From contig NZ_CP034035.1 in assembly GCF_005484945.1 (NCBI RefSeq), positions 310,001 through 374,000 on the forward strand: DNA of 64,000 nt. Direction: 5' to 3'. Shown here in pieces: positions 12,595-22,036 of this stretch. Numbering within the stretch: the stretch's first letter is position 1; every line of letters starts with the position of its first letter. Source of the stretch: Brenneria rubrifaciens. GTDB lineage: Bacteria; Pseudomonadota; Gammaproteobacteria; Enterobacterales; Enterobacteriaceae. The notes beneath the pieces were generated by a model, which was not told the DNA's origin, did not search any database, and was given only the letters and a program-made list of their open reading frames with translations. The position numbers and the translations under genes were made by a program.

Positions 12595-13416
12595 TTAGTT
12601 CCACGCACTTTTTGAGATCCCGGCCAGATGGTGTTGTAATCGGTATTCCTCCGGTGTCAGGTTGCTCAGCGATTCATGTGGACGCTCACAGTTATATTCT
12701 GAAAGCCACCGCTCTGTGATTTCTCGTACTTCGTTCAGCGTCCTGAACAGATAGAAATCCAGTATTTCAGTGCGGTATGTCCGGTTAAAGCGTTCAATAA
12801 ATGCATTCTGAGTCGGTTTACCCGGTTTGATAAATTCCAGCCTCACTGCGTGCATTTCTGCCCACTCAGCCAGAGTCAGTGAAATAAATTCCGGGCCGTT
12901 ATCCATGCGAAGCATCGCGGGATATCCCCGGTTTGCTGCGATCCTGTCGAGCACTCGAACCACTCGTTGGGCCGGCAGGTTCAGGTCTATTTCGATCGAC
13001 AAAGCCTCGCGATTAAAATCATCGACGACATTGAATGTGCGAAAGCGACGGCCGCAAATCAGCGCGTCATGCATGAAATCAACAGACCAGCTCTGGTTCA
13101 GAGCTTCAGGTGTGGTCAGCGGCGATGGGTTACGTACCGGCAGACGCTGTTTGCCTTTGCGACGAAAATTCAGTTTCAGCAGACAGTAAATACGGTGGAT
13201 CCGTTTATGGTTCCACTGGTATCCCTGCCGCCGCAGAACCTGAAACAGCTTCGGGAAGCCGTATCGTGGATATCTTTCCGCAGCCGTCTGCAATGCGAAA
13301 ATAACGGGTTCGTCACGCGTGTTGTCCGGACGGTAATGGAAAACCGTTCTGCTCAGGTTCATGCTCCTGCAGGCCTGACGGATACTCAGTCCGAACGTTG
13401 TTATCAGGTGCGTCAC
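12595..13416 (-). CDS. IS407-group transposase OrfB
   Basis: The 273-residue DDE transposase subunit has the catalytic residues in WSVDFMHDAL (first D), LRMDNGPEF (second D) and NAFIERFNRTYR (E). The C-terminus has the usual YNCERPHESL motif. It is expected to be made as an OrfAB fusion by frameshifting at 13447-13453. The frame is intact to its stop near the left end of the element. Confidence 0.92.
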   Translation of the reverse strand: MTHLITTFGLSIRQACRSMNLSRTVFHYRPDNTRDEPVIFALQTAAERYPRYGFPKLFQVLRRQGYQWNHKRIHRIYCLLKLNFRRKGKQRLPVRNPSPLTTPEALNQSWSVDFMHDALICGRRFRTFNVVDDFNREALSIEIDLNLPAQRVVRVLDRIAANRGYPAMLRMDNGPEFISLTLAEWAEMHAVRLEFIKPGKPTQNAFIERFNRTYRTEILDFYLFRTLNEVREITERWLSEYNCERPHESLSNLTPEEYRLQHHLAGISKSAWN

Positions 13417-13439
13417 CAGCTCACGCTTAAAGGCTGGCT

Positions 13440-13706
13440 TCAGAGCTTTTTTTCGATAACATCTTTCAATGCCCGATTCTCAAGACTGAGGTCGGCAAAC
13501 ATCTGCTTGAGCCGACGGTTCTCGTCCTCAAGATCCTTTATTTTTTTAATATCAGATGCTTCCATGCCACCGTATTTAGACTTCCAGTTGTAATAAGTGG
13601 CTTCAGAGATTCCGGCCTCGCGGCAGACATCTTTCACTGTTCGTCCAGCTTCAACTGACTTAATCACCGTGATGATCTGATGCTCAGTAAAACGGGCTTT
13701 ACGCAT
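13440..13706 (-). CDS. IS407-group transposase OrfA
   Basis: Starting at MRKARFTEHQIITVIK the product has 88 residues. It has an HTH_Tnp_1 domain (DVCREAGISEATYYNWKSKY) and a C-terminal coiled coil (DLEDENRRLKQMFADLSLEN). An upstream ATG seven codons earlier is possible. It ends EKKL at the A7G frameshift site, which connects it to orfB. Confidence 0.9.
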   Translation of the reverse strand: MRKARFTEHQIITVIKSVEAGRTVKDVCREAGISEATYYNWKSKYGGMEASDIKKIKDLEDENRRLKQMFADLSLENRALKDVIEKKL

Positions 13707-13780
13707 AGCGATCTCCTTCGTTGGCAAAATGAGTATGCCGGAAGATCTCTAAATGTGAATGGCACGATTATGCGGGATAC

Positions 13781-13984
13781 TTACATTCCCTTTAGAAAAT
13801 TTAGCCGACGCTTAGGCTTATCTTCCGTGTAAGCCACGACCCTTACCAAACTCTCACCATCACGCGCAATCAGGAATAGCTCTCCTGTTTTCACTACATT
13901 ATCAAGTAGTTTGGAAAGATTCGTTTTTGCCCCGTAGATTTTACATAACATCCTCAACGGGCCAACCGCAAGCATTTTAATCAT
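13781..13984 (-). pseudogene. Phd/VapB-type antitoxin with its C-terminus and toxin partner removed by IS407-group element
   Basis: The 67-codon frame contains IYGAKTNLSKLLDNVVKTGE followed by ARDGESLVRVV and KRRLNFLKG. This is the prevent-host-death fold typical of antitoxins paired with PIN-domain toxins. In intact relatives the RRLGFLKG segment is followed by a short toxin-binding tail. Here the frame ends KGM-stop because the IS end (TGTAA) supplies both the last codon and the stop. The toxin gene expected downstream is absent. The N-terminal extension before MLCKIYGAK is probably not translated. As it stands this is an orphan, probably non-functional, antitoxin. Confidence 0.75.
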
Positions 13985-14056
13985 AGCCCTGTCTGCAATT
14001 TTTATTCAAGTTAACCTAACCAGACCAATGTGCGTTATGCGTTATGATTATTCGCT

Positions 14057-14285
14057 AACCAGAAAGCACCATCAAATGCTTTTATCTAACGTTTTAATCG
14101 GACGTACCGGACGGAAATACTGGGTTTATACCTGTTTAGAACACTGAATGAAGTTAGGGGGATCACGGCGCGCTGGCTATATGAATATCACAGCGTGTGT
14201 CCCCATGAATCACATGAATAATGTGACGCAGGAAGAATATCCGCTGATGGCTGAAAAAAACCGGAAATCTCAAAAAGCGAAGGGT
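14057..14285 (+). pseudogene. relic of an IS407-group transposase (OrfB C-terminus), opposite orientation
   Basis: In one plus-strand frame the sequence reads SNAFI-stop-RFNRTYRTEILGLYLFRTLNEVRGIT, then ARWLYEYHSVCPHES. This closely parallels the C-terminus of the intact transposase at 12595-13416 (NAFIERFNRTYRTEILDFYLFRTLNEVREITERW). Stops at 14087-14089 and after HESHE show it is dead. Only about 70 codons remain. It lies in inverted orientation to the intact copy. Confidence 0.85.
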
Positions 14286-14935
14286 TCGGTTTGCCGTGAT
14301 ATTTAAAGAGGAAAACGCGTCAGCTCTGGTTTAAAAATATTGGGATTGTAATGATATTGTCATAGTTTTAGTTTTAATCTAATTTGTCGCCGATGATCGT
14401 GAACGGCGCACATCTGGCTGAAGCTGGAAACGCACTACGTCTTCTGAAATGCTAAACTCAACTATTTTTACCGACCTGCTTATGAGCGGTGCAATGGAAT
14501 AAATCATTGAGTTTAGATTCATCTTTACAAATATAACTATCTGTATTAACAATATAAAGGATGTATATCTTCATCTTACTTCAAGTTGCAGGTGCGCTGG
14601 CTTTCCTCATAACTCGGTCCTTTCCTGAGTCTCGTTTCTGAGGGGCTTCGCCTTCCTACAATTCAAATTATTTAGAAAACAACTTAATAGAGACTAATTT
14701 ATATAATTATCAGAATAATTATATAGTTCAGGTAAAATTAAAATGCAGGCGGATGCATCTGGGCTGTTAAGTGCGCATATCGCCTTTTACCGCGTCGTGA
14801 CCAGCATCGGCACTGTAAATAGTTACCGGACACAGATTGGGTATTATCTATATTTATCAGACCACTAGGGAAATGTTGTGATGATTTTATTCTTTGAGGT
14901 TTTTATTTTTCTTTGAGATTCTTTGAGAGGTAGTT
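14286..14935. other. AT-rich non-coding stretch before the acyltransferase gene
   Basis: About 650 bases without a convincing gene. It contains an inverted repeat in the stretch 14576-14690, which begins ACTTCAAGTTGCAGGTG and looks like an enterobacterial intergenic repeat of the kind scattered in this family. The rest is low GC and probably residue of earlier insertions. Confidence 0.4.
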
Positions 14936-15988
14936 ATGAGGAATCATGGAATAGATTTGATCAAAATGCTCGCAATTTATTTTGTGATATGTTCACATGT
15001 CGCACCTTATTATATGCATATGTACCCTCAAGACTTTGGTATGTATTTTATTAGTGAGTTTGGTATGCTGGGGGTGGTGCTTTTTTTTACCGCCAGTGGA
15101 TATTTCATTTTAAATAATAATAAGCAAGATCTGTTCGCTTACATGTTTGAAAAAATCAAAAATGTGGCTAAGGTCTTTCTGATATGGGTGATTATATATT
15201 ATTTGTATGATAAATATGTTGTTTCTGCTTTTACAGATGTAGGAATAGTTGACTTCTCTCGTTATTTGAATGTGATGGGCCATTTCAGCGAAGCAAGCCA
15301 CTTGTGGTTTCTGCCTTGTATGATCGGTCTTTATCTCCTTGTCCCATTGATACGGCCAGCATTTATTGAAGAAAACCGATCAGCAATAAAAAAGACGCTT
15401 ATTTTATTTTTATTAGTGTCGAACCTAAGCATTCTGGAAAAGGTATTAAATAGCCTGTTCGGTGTTTCACCATTTATCACACCATCGCTGCTTCTTTCAA
15501 CTCAAGTAACAGGGCTTTTTAATTTTATTCTCGGTGGTTACTTGGGGTTAATATATTCTGGCAAGCGTGCATCGAGAGAAAAAGTCTTCATGGTTATTAT
15601 AATTGCTTTTATTGGTTATCTAGCGCTTACCTATTTTCGTCGATATTGGGGGCACAATTTCTATTATATGAAATTTTATATTTTCCCATTGCAGTTAGTC
15701 TGTTTTGCATTCTTTTATTCGCTGGCTAATGTAGAGCTTCACAGTGATTTTGTTAAAGACTTTATCGCTAAAATAAGCGATAAAGTCTTCGGTATCTATC
15801 TGATTCACAATATTTTTGTTATTGAAATATATCCTGAGGTCATTCATGACAGGATTGCTAAATACTTTACTTTTCTCACGCCCTACGGTTATACCTTGAT
15901 ATATTCTTTCGTGGTGCTTATTGTCGCTTATTTGTTATGTCGCCTTCTTGAAAATATTAAATATGTGGGAAGCATTATTCGTCTATAA
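14936..15988 (+). CDS. acyltransferase family 3 integral membrane protein (WecH-like)
   Basis: The 350-residue protein has about ten transmembrane segments and begins with the family layout NHGIDLIKMLAIYFVICSH, in which the histidine after the first helix is the probable catalytic base. Members of this family O-acetylate polysaccharides, LPS O-antigen or enterobacterial common antigen (WecH) at the inner membrane. The substrate cannot be told from sequence. The gene is much more AT-rich than aspA and the lpt genes and lies at the right part of the tRNA-Leu island with no partner genes. A surface-modification cargo gene is the likely reading. Confidence 0.8.
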   Translation: MRNHGIDLIKMLAIYFVICSHVAPYYMHMYPQDFGMYFISEFGMLGVVLFFTASGYFILNNNKQDLFAYMFEKIKNVAKVFLIWVIIYYLYDKYVVSAFTDVGIVDFSRYLNVMGHFSEASHLWFLPCMIGLYLLVPLIRPAFIEENRSAIKKTLILFLLVSNLSILEKVLNSLFGVSPFITPSLLLSTQVTGLFNFILGGYLGLIYSGKRASREKVFMVIIIAFIGYLALTYFRRYWGHNFYYMKFYIFPLQLVCFAFFYSLANVELHSDFVKDFIAKISDKVFGIYLIHNIFVIEIYPEVIHDRIAKYFTFLTPYGYTLIYSFVVLIVAYLLCRLLENIKYVGSIIRL

Positions 15989-16094
15989 ATACGAGAAATG
16001 CTTGATCCTTTAGATAATTCGAGTGGCGAGAAGGCGGCCGAAATCAGCCGGGTATAAATATTATTTTGATTTTATGGTTTTCGTTTTTGGCATG

Positions 16095-16125
16095 CAGGCA
16101 CAGGGTGTGGATAACCCTGTGCCTG
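16095..16125. terminator. perfect 11-bp hairpin between the acyltransferase gene and aspA
   Basis: CAGGCACAGGG (16095-16105) pairs fully with CCCTGTGCCTG (16115-16125) around a 9-base loop. It lies between two convergent genes, just past the aspA stop. Neither side has a proper T-run, so it is a stable transcript end or attenuator rather than a textbook terminator. Confidence 0.55.
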
Positions 16126-16149
16126 ACCATAATGATTGAAAGACGATAA

Positions 16150-17589
16150 CTAAACGGATTCTTTTTCGTCGATGTAGCGCTGTGCTTTATAGGCCGGATG
16201 CATCAGGTTTTGGATAGAGAAGATGTCGTCCAGTTGCTCTTCGGTGAGCAAACCGCGCTCCAGCACCACGTCACGCACGCTCTTGCCGGTTTCGGCGCAG
16301 ATTTTCCCCACGATATCGCCGTTATGGTGACCGATGAACGGGTTCAGGTAGGTCACGATACCGATGGAATTGAAGACATACGCCTCGCATACCGCTTTAT
16401 TGGCGGTAATGCCATTGACGCATTTTTCCAGCAGGTTGTAACACGCGTTCGACAGAATCTGGATGGACTCAAACATGGCTTGCCCAATCACCGGCTCCAT
16501 GACGTTTAGCTGGAGCTGGCCTGCTTCTGCCGCCATTGTCACGCAGGTGTCATTGCCGATGACCTTGAAGCAGACCTGATTCACCACTTCCGGTACCACC
16601 GGGTTAACCTTCGCCGGCATGATGGATGAGCCTGCCTGCAACTCCGGCAGGTTGATTTCGTTCAGGCCGGTACGCGGGCCGGAAGAAAGCAGGCGCAAAT
16701 CGTTGCAAATCTTGGATAGTTTCACCGCCAGACGTTTAAGGGCGCTGTGTACCATCACGTAGGCGCCGCAGTCGGCGGTGGCTTCGATCAGATCCTCGGC
16801 GGGTACGCACGGCAGGCCGCTGACTTGCGCCAGGTACTGTACGGCCAGATGCTGATATTCATCAGGTGTGTTTAGACGCGTCCCGATCGCGGTCGCCCCC
16901 AAATTCACTTCCAGCAACAGTTCCGCATTGCGCAGCAGGTTACGGTTTTCTTCTTTTAGCAGGATGTTGAACGCATGGAACTCCTGGCCCAACGTCATAG
17001 GAACCGCATCCTGCAACTGGGTGCGGCCCATTTTCAGAATCGATTCAAACTCTTTGGCTTTGCGCTCAAAGCCCTGACCCAACTGAGTGATTGCATCCAC
17101 CAATTTCAGGATGGCGCTGTACACCGCCAAACGGAAACCAGTCGGATAGGCATCGTTGGTTGACTGGCATTTGTTCAGATGGTCGTTTGGGTTAAGGTAT
17201 TGATATTCGCCTTTTTGATGCCCCATCAGTTCCAGACCGATGTTCGCCAGTACCTCGTTGGTGTTCATGTTGACCGACGTACCCGCGCCTCCTTGATAGA
17301 CGTCCACAGGAAACTGGTCCAGACATTTGCCGTTATGCAGCACTTCGTCACAAGCCAGAATAATCGTATCGGCAATTTTACGTGGAATGGTTTGCAGTTC
17401 ACGGTTAGCCAGCGCCGCCGCTTTTTTCACCATAACCATGGCGCGTACGAATTCTGGAATATCACTGATTGTATGGTCACTGATATAAAAGTTTTCCATA
17501 GCACGAAGCGTATGAATGCCGTAATACGCATTAGCGGGAACGTCACGCGCGCCTAACAAATCTTCTTCGATACGAATGTTATTTGACAT
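16150..17589 (-). CDS. aspA: aspartate ammonia-lyase
   Basis: The enzyme converts L-aspartate to fumarate and ammonia, feeding fumarate respiration and nitrogen release. The 479-residue sequence has the aspartase/fumarase signature [11 protein letters not shown] near residue 320, which forms the catalytic SS loop, and it aligns closely with E. coli AspA along its length. In E. coli aspA is next to dcuA; here it borders the tRNA-Leu island and a LysR gene, so local order differs. The upstream gap (17590-17814) holds its promoter; I saw no convincing CRP or FNR site. Confidence 0.97.
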   Translation of the reverse strand: MSNNIRIEEDLLGARDVPANAYYGIHTLRAMENFYISDHTISDIPEFVRAMVMVKKAAALANRELQTIPRKIADTIILACDEVLHNGKCLDQFPVDVYQGGAGTSVNMNTNEVLANIGLELMGHQKGEYQYLNPNDHLNKCQSTNDAYPTGFRLAVYSAILKLVDAITQLGQGFERKAKEFESILKMGRTQLQDAVPMTLGQEFHAFNILLKEENRNLLRNAELLLEVNLGATAIGTRLNTPDEYQHLAVQYLAQVSGLPCVPAEDLIEATADCGAYVMVHSALKRLAVKLSKICNDLRLLSSGPRTGLNEINLPELQAGSSIMPAKVNPVVPEVVNQVCFKVIGNDTCVTMAAEAGQLQLNVMEPVIGQAMFESIQILSNACYNLLEKCVNGITANKAVCEAYVFNSIGIVTYLNPFIGHHNGDIVGKICAETGKSVRDVVLERGLLTEEQLDDIFSIQNLMHPAYKAQRYIDEKESV

Positions 17590-17814
17590 AATCCTTATTC
17601 CTTTCTCATGCTCGGTAGTATCTGACCATATTTAAAAAAAACGGCTCACTGAATGAATGAGGCGATAGGTGACCATCACGATTTTATCCAATCAGGATGG
17701 AATAATGAGTTAAGGATGACGCGTTCGCGATCCGCACGCGGTAACGCGTTTATCTCACCGTACCGCTCTTTATTTTGGCGGTGATTCGGCCATAGCTGAA
17801 ATTTTGCAGGCCCA

Positions 17815-18810
17815 CTATTCCGTGTAATCTGAATTAATGGAAACCAGTTTTGCTACTCCTCGATTAAGATTCTCCAGTTTTGGAATAAATAGGGTTTTGA
17901 TGATTTCACGCGTTACATCGCTCGCTTCATCGAAAAACGCGCTGTATTCATCACGGTGGCCGACAATATAAAGTGAACGTTTAATATTCAGTTGTTCGGG
18001 AATGTGGGTCAAAACTTGCCGGGAATGGGTTTCCGATTGCAGAAAGCTGATGGGACTGGTCATGGCCCAGCCGATCCCCGCCGCGACCATGGAGGTTAAC
18101 GTATCCGCATTATCAAACTCGAGCATATTCGGGACGCGGATATCTATCCTGCGCAGGTAGCGTTCGATCTGCATGCCAATCTGCGAGTTGCGATTGAACC
18201 TTACCAACGGTAACGCGGCGGACAGCTCGCGAATATCGTCGACCGTCCTGATGCATTTGCGATATTCCGGCGGCGTGATGATGAAATAGCCTTCGGAAAA
18301 CAGGCGGTAACGCACCACACTATCCGTATCCATCAACGGATCGCTGGTCACGATCAGATCCAGTTCACGCCGCATCAGCGCTTCGCCTTGCTGTGGGCTT
18401 AACCCCGTGCGGATCAACAACTGCGATGAACTTTTCAACAGGCGCTTGGTGAACACTGAACCACAGGTAATGGCGAAGGAGTCAACCAGACCGATCCGCA
18501 GGTCGGGCTTGATGCCTTTTCCCGCCTCCAGCACTTGCGCTTTGAGGTTCGCGATCTCCTCGGTCAGCACGTCCCCGCGGTTTTTTAAGGCGATGCCATA
18601 GGGCGTCAGCACAAAAGGGCGTCTTGCCCGATTAACCAGCACGACGCCGAAATCGTCCTCCAATAACCTGATCGTTTGTGAGACAGCGGATGGCGTCAGG
18701 CCCAGCCGCGCCGCGGCTGCGGTCATGCTTCCTGCCTCCGCCATCGTCACGAAGACGTGGACGGCATACATATCAATTAATTTATTGGCTGACATTGTTC
18801 GTTTAACCAT
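17815..18810 (-). CDS. LysR-family transcriptional regulator
   Basis: The protein has an N-terminal winged helix (VHVFVTMAEAGSMTAAAARL, then LTPSAVSQTIRLLEDDFGVVL) and a C-terminal periplasmic-binding-protein-like effector domain (about residues 100-310). The start is uncertain: MVKRTM (18810) or MSANKL (18795) are both plausible, and a GTG further upstream adds residues outside the usual domain boundary. LysR proteins often regulate a divergent neighbour, but the gene upstream starts more than 500 bases away and has its own GntR-type operator. The target is therefore unclear. Confidence 0.9.
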   Translation of the reverse strand: MVKRTMSANKLIDMYAVHVFVTMAEAGSMTAAAARLGLTPSAVSQTIRLLEDDFGVVLVNRARRPFVLTPYGIALKNRGDVLTEEIANLKAQVLEAGKGIKPDLRIGLVDSFAITCGSVFTKRLLKSSSQLLIRTGLSPQQGEALMRRELDLIVTSDPLMDTDSVVRYRLFSEGYFIITPPEYRKCIRTVDDIRELSAALPLVRFNRNSQIGMQIERYLRRIDIRVPNMLEFDNADTLTSMVAAGIGWAMTSPISFLQSETHSRQVLTHIPEQLNIKRSLYIVGHRDEYSAFFDEASDVTREIIKTLFIPKLENLNRGVAKLVSINSDYTE

Positions 18811-18852
18811 AGGGTGTTGCCTGCGTTGCAAGGATGCCGGGTTATTGAGCAC

Positions 18853-19246
18853 TCAAATAGGCGGACAGTTTAACCCATAATGCCTTGTCGGCAGGCGCGG
18901 TAACTGACGCCAGCTTAGTGAGTCAATCTCAGAAAAAATATAGGGCGTGACACTGATTAATGTTTTCTTATAACTAGCTGTAGCTAAGCTGAAATTAGCC
19001 GGGGAATAGGGCGCTCTTTGACTGTTCACCGATGACCATCAGCACCGTTATTCGCATCGGCAGCCTAATCCCGAACCCGATACCTAAGCGAGTCATTCAT
19101 GACAAGCCAATCAGAGCCACTGCACTACGGAGGGGCAAATGCGGCGGTTATACGCACTATAAATGCTCGCCTTTCTCATCAGCCCGATAAAATCGTTATG
19201 AATTCAAAGCAGTAAAAATTGGCATAACTTCTGCTATCTCTCCAGG
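18853..19246. other. intergenic region between the LysR gene and the ABC importer operon
   Basis: About 400 bases with no convincing gene. It must contain the LysR promoter, and near its right end the promoter of the ABC operon, just before the TTGTATACAA operator at 19247-19258. Confidence 0.5.
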
Positions 19247-19258
19247 CTTGTATACAAG
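19247..19258. promoter_or_regulatory. predicted GntR-family operator upstream of the ABC importer
   Basis: A perfect 12-base palindrome, CTTGTATACAAG, lies 85 bases before the importer's first gene. The core TTGTATACAA recurs in front of the allophanate hydrolase gene (24745-24754). It resembles sites bound by FadR-subfamily GntR regulators, one of which is encoded between the two units. Confidence 0.75.
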
Positions 19259-19343
19259 TTTGAATTCACTTTTTTTAGTTGCTGTACAACTTTCGGTTTT
19301 TTATTTGGTGTGGCCGCCGGGCGCACCCTCTGGAGGATTAACG

Positions 19344-20375
19344 ATGAAACGCGTCACTCATAAAGCCATATCCGCTCCCGCCAATCCCCACCGCCGGCGC
19401 TTGATCAGATTATCCGCGCTGGCATTTGGGGCGGTCGTCGCTGGCGACATGTTGGGGCTTTCCCCGGCGCAGGCGGCTGAGGATGATGAGATCCGCATCG
19501 GCTACTGGCCTATCGTCGGCGGGTTGCCGCTGTATGTCGCCGTTGAGCGCGGCTTTTTCAAGGCGGCGGGACTGAACGTGCGGGCGGTGAAGTTCGCCAG
19601 CCCGCAGCAGATTGTTGAAGGCATGATCACTAACCGGATTCATGGCTGCGCCAATGGCACTGCGACGGGCGCGCTGGGGCTGGGGGCGCAAACCATGCCT
19701 GAACTGTTCAAATTTATTTGTACCAATCCGTCCAATCATAAATGGGTACTGGACGAGTTTTTGGTGCCGCTGAATAGCCCGGTAAAAAGCATTGCTGAGC
19801 TACAGGGCAAACGTATCGCCACCGGTCCCGGCATCCAGAATGTGACGCTGGCTAAAATCATTCTGGAGAAAAACGGCTTTACCGATCCCCAGGTGATTGA
19901 ACTGCCTGTGGGACAACATGTTCCTTCCCTCGCCGCCGGACAGATTGACGGCGTCTATACGCTGGAGCCGACCGGCACCGTCGGCAGGATGAAAAATCTG
20001 ACGCGTACGCTGGAAACCGGCGTGATTTCAAAATATGTGCTCGACGATGCAGACGCCCCCTGGTTTGGCGGCGCGGCGGCGCTGACCAGCAGCTTTATCG
20101 GCGCCAATCAAGATAAAGCCAAGCGTTTTATCGACGCCTATGCCCGCGCCGTCGAATTTATTCAAAACCAGCCGGATGCCGCGCGGGAAAATATCGGCAA
20201 TTTTACCGGTATCGACAGCGCACTGTTGAAAGAGGTGCCGCTGCCGAACTTTGTAATGCACAACACTATGAGCGCTCAGGATATCGGTTACTTCCAGAAG
20301 TACTACGATATTTTTACCGAGCGTAAGATTTTCCGTGACCGCATTTCCGTCGCGGCGCTGATGTATTCAGCTTAA
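19344..20375 (+). CDS. ABC transporter substrate-binding protein (NitT/TauT family)
   Basis: The start ATG at 19344 has a strong ribosome-binding site (GGAGG) 7 bases upstream; an earlier ATG 32 codons up has none. The 343-residue protein begins with a twin-arginine-like signal (RRRLIRLSALAFGA) ending near AQA-AED. An NMT1/SsuA-like binding fold follows (IGYWPIVGGLPLYVAVERGFFK). Family members bind nitrate, taurine, alkanesulfonates, pyrimidines or related small nitrogen compounds. Allophanate hydrolase nearby suggests a urea-, biuret- or ureide-type substrate, but this is inference. Confidence 0.88.
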   Translation: MKRVTHKAISAPANPHRRRLIRLSALAFGAVVAGDMLGLSPAQAAEDDEIRIGYWPIVGGLPLYVAVERGFFKAAGLNVRAVKFASPQQIVEGMITNRIHGCANGTATGALGLGAQTMPELFKFICTNPSNHKWVLDEFLVPLNSPVKSIAELQGKRIATGPGIQNVTLAKIILEKNGFTDPQVIELPVGQHVPSLAAGQIDGVYTLEPTGTVGRMKNLTRTLETGVISKYVLDDADAPWFGGAAALTSSFIGANQDKAKRFIDAYARAVEFIQNQPDAARENIGNFTGIDSALLKEVPLPNFVMHNTMSAQDIGYFQKYYDIFTERKIFRDRISVAALMYSA

Positions 20376-20390
20376 CCCCCAGGAGACACT

Positions 20391-21143
20391 ATGAGCCGTA
20401 AGCTGTTGCCTTTTCTTGGCCCCATTCTGCTGTTTCTGCTATGGCAACTTGCCGTCAGCGCGAAATGGTTGAATCCGGTGTTGCTTCCTTCACCGACGGA
20501 GACGCTGAGTTATCTGTTCCACGCCTTTGGCGACGCGGGGATGCGACAGGATATCGCCTCGACGCTTTACCGTACCCTGATGGCGTTTGCCTTTGCCGCG
20601 GCGATCGGCGTACCGCTCGGCATCATTCTCGGCAGTAGCGAGACGGTGTATCGCAGCGTGGAGTTTCTGATTGATTTTTTCCGCTCAACGCCTTCTTCCG
20701 CGCTTATACCGTTATTTTTGCTGATTTTCGGTATTACCGACGCGAATAAAATCGCCATTGCCGCCTTTGCCGCGGTACTGGTGATCCTGTTTAACAGCGC
20801 CTATGGCGTGATGAACGCCAAGAAGACGCGGGTAATGGCCGCACAGGTGATGGGCGTTTCCCGCTGGCATATTTTTAAGGACATCATGTTGATGGAAAGC
20901 CTGGCGCAAACGTTCGTCGGCCTGCGCACCGGCGTGTCAATGGCGCTGGTGATTGTGATCGTCGCGGAAATGTTTATCGGTTCGGAAAACGGGCTGGGTC
21001 ACCGCATTATCGACGCCCAGCAAATTTTTAATATCCGGGATATGTATGCCTCGATCCTGATTACCGGCGCGTTGGGTTATCTTTTGAACCTGCTTTTTTT
21101 ACTGATCGAGAAGAGAATTGTTCACTGGAGCGGCAAAGCATGA
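20391..21143 (+). CDS. ABC transporter permease (NitT/TauT family)
   Basis: The 250-residue inner-membrane protein has about six transmembrane helices. The BPD_transp_1 domain carries the EAA loop, visible as AAQVMGVSRWHIFKDIMLMES near residues 145-165, where it meets the ATPase. It starts 15 bases after the binding-protein gene and overlaps the ATPase gene by four bases (ATGA). It forms the membrane channel of the importer. Confidence 0.92.
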   Translation: MSRKLLPFLGPILLFLLWQLAVSAKWLNPVLLPSPTETLSYLFHAFGDAGMRQDIASTLYRTLMAFAFAAAIGVPLGIILGSSETVYRSVEFLIDFFRSTPSSALIPLFLLIFGITDANKIAIAAFAAVLVILFNSAYGVMNAKKTRVMAAQVMGVSRWHIFKDIMLMESLAQTFVGLRTGVSMALVIVIVAEMFIGSENGLGHRIIDAQQIFNIRDMYASILITGALGYLLNLLFLLIEKRIVHWSGKA

Positions 21144-21958
21144 CGACATCTAACGTATTACAGCCCGACTACCGCGGGCCGCAGTTGGAGCAGTATCCGC
21201 CGGCGGATACGCACGTTACCCTGCGCGGGCTTTATAAGTCGTTTGCCGGGCAGCCACTCTACAGCAACCTGAATCTGGATTTGCCCCGCGGTAAAATTGT
21301 TTCGATATTCGGTCCTAACGGCTGCGGTAAATCGACGCTGATGAATATGATCGCCGGGCTGATACCGTTGGATAAAGGTGAAATCCTGTTTGACGGTAAA
21401 CTGCTGTCGGAAACCACCATTGGTTATGTGTTTCAGAACTACCGCGACGCACTGTTTCCGTGGATGAGCGCGTACGAGAATATCGCTTATCCTCTGGTAC
21501 GCCGCGGGATGAAGAAAGCGGAGGTGAAACAGCGGGTAGAAGAACTGATCGCCATGTTCGAGATCCGCTTCGATCTACAGCGTTACCCTTACGAGCTTTC
21601 CGGCGGCCAGCAGCAGACCGTGTGCATTATGCGCGCGCTGGGGCCGAAGCCGGAAGTGATGTTCCTTGATGAGCCTTTTTCGGCGCTGGATTTTGAGATG
21701 ACGCTGTTTATCCGCGATAAGTTGCAGGAAGTGCAGCTTGCCACCGGGGTAAGCATGCTGATTGTCTCACACGATTTGGAGGACGCGGTATTTCTGGCGG
21801 ACGAGATCCTGCTACTGACCCGGCGGCCGACGCAGGTCGCTGAGGTGGTTCCCTTCAATCTGCCGCGGCCGCGCGGTGCCGAGGCGATGAGCGACCCTGA
21901 GTTTATCCGGGTCAAAGCCCATACGCTGGCGGTATTCAAACGCGAAATGGCGTCGTAA
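21140..21958 (+). CDS. ABC transporter ATP-binding protein (NitT/TauT family)
   Basis: The 272-residue ATPase has a Walker A motif (GPNGCGKST), signature motif variant LSGGQQQT, Walker B (VMFLDEPFSALD) and the switch histidine (IVSHD). It is most like SsuB/TauB. The signature reads QQQT rather than QQR, a minor variant. The ATGA overlap with the permease gene indicates translational coupling. It energises uptake of the substrate delivered by the binding protein. Confidence 0.93.
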   Translation: MTTSNVLQPDYRGPQLEQYPPADTHVTLRGLYKSFAGQPLYSNLNLDLPRGKIVSIFGPNGCGKSTLMNMIAGLIPLDKGEILFDGKLLSETTIGYVFQNYRDALFPWMSAYENIAYPLVRRGMKKAEVKQRVEELIAMFEIRFDLQRYPYELSGGQQQTVCIMRALGPKPEVMFLDEPFSALDFEMTLFIRDKLQEVQLATGVSMLIVSHDLEDAVFLADEILLLTRRPTQVAEVVPFNLPRPRGAEAMSDPEFIRVKAHTLAVFKREMAS

Positions 21959-22036
21959 ACCCGGCTCCTTCCTCCCTGTGGCCGGGGAGGATGGGGGGAA
22001 CCCGTCGGTTTTGTCATCAAACTCAAGCATATCGCG

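Larger units (their letters stand above)
12579..13785 (-). mobile_element. IS407-group insertion sequence (IS3 family), about 1207 bp
   Basis: Two overlapping frames (orfA then orfB on the minus strand) are flanked by ends that both start TGTAA and share TA..CCCG with a small offset (left end from 12579, right end to 13785). A T7 run at 13447-13453 is A7G on the minus strand, the expected -1 frameshift window. In the shifted frame orfA continues as KKALKPAFKRELVTH into orfB. The flanks (left ...ATAAC, right TTCCC...) do not form a target duplication, so the element has probably been involved in a rearrangement. It removes the start of one gene and the end of another. Confidence 0.85.

Noticed and set aside
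17590..17814. Possible CRP site in the aspA upstream region (GGTGACCATCAC)
   Set aside because: The half-sites are only three bases apart instead of six, so it does not fit TGTGA-N6-TCACA.
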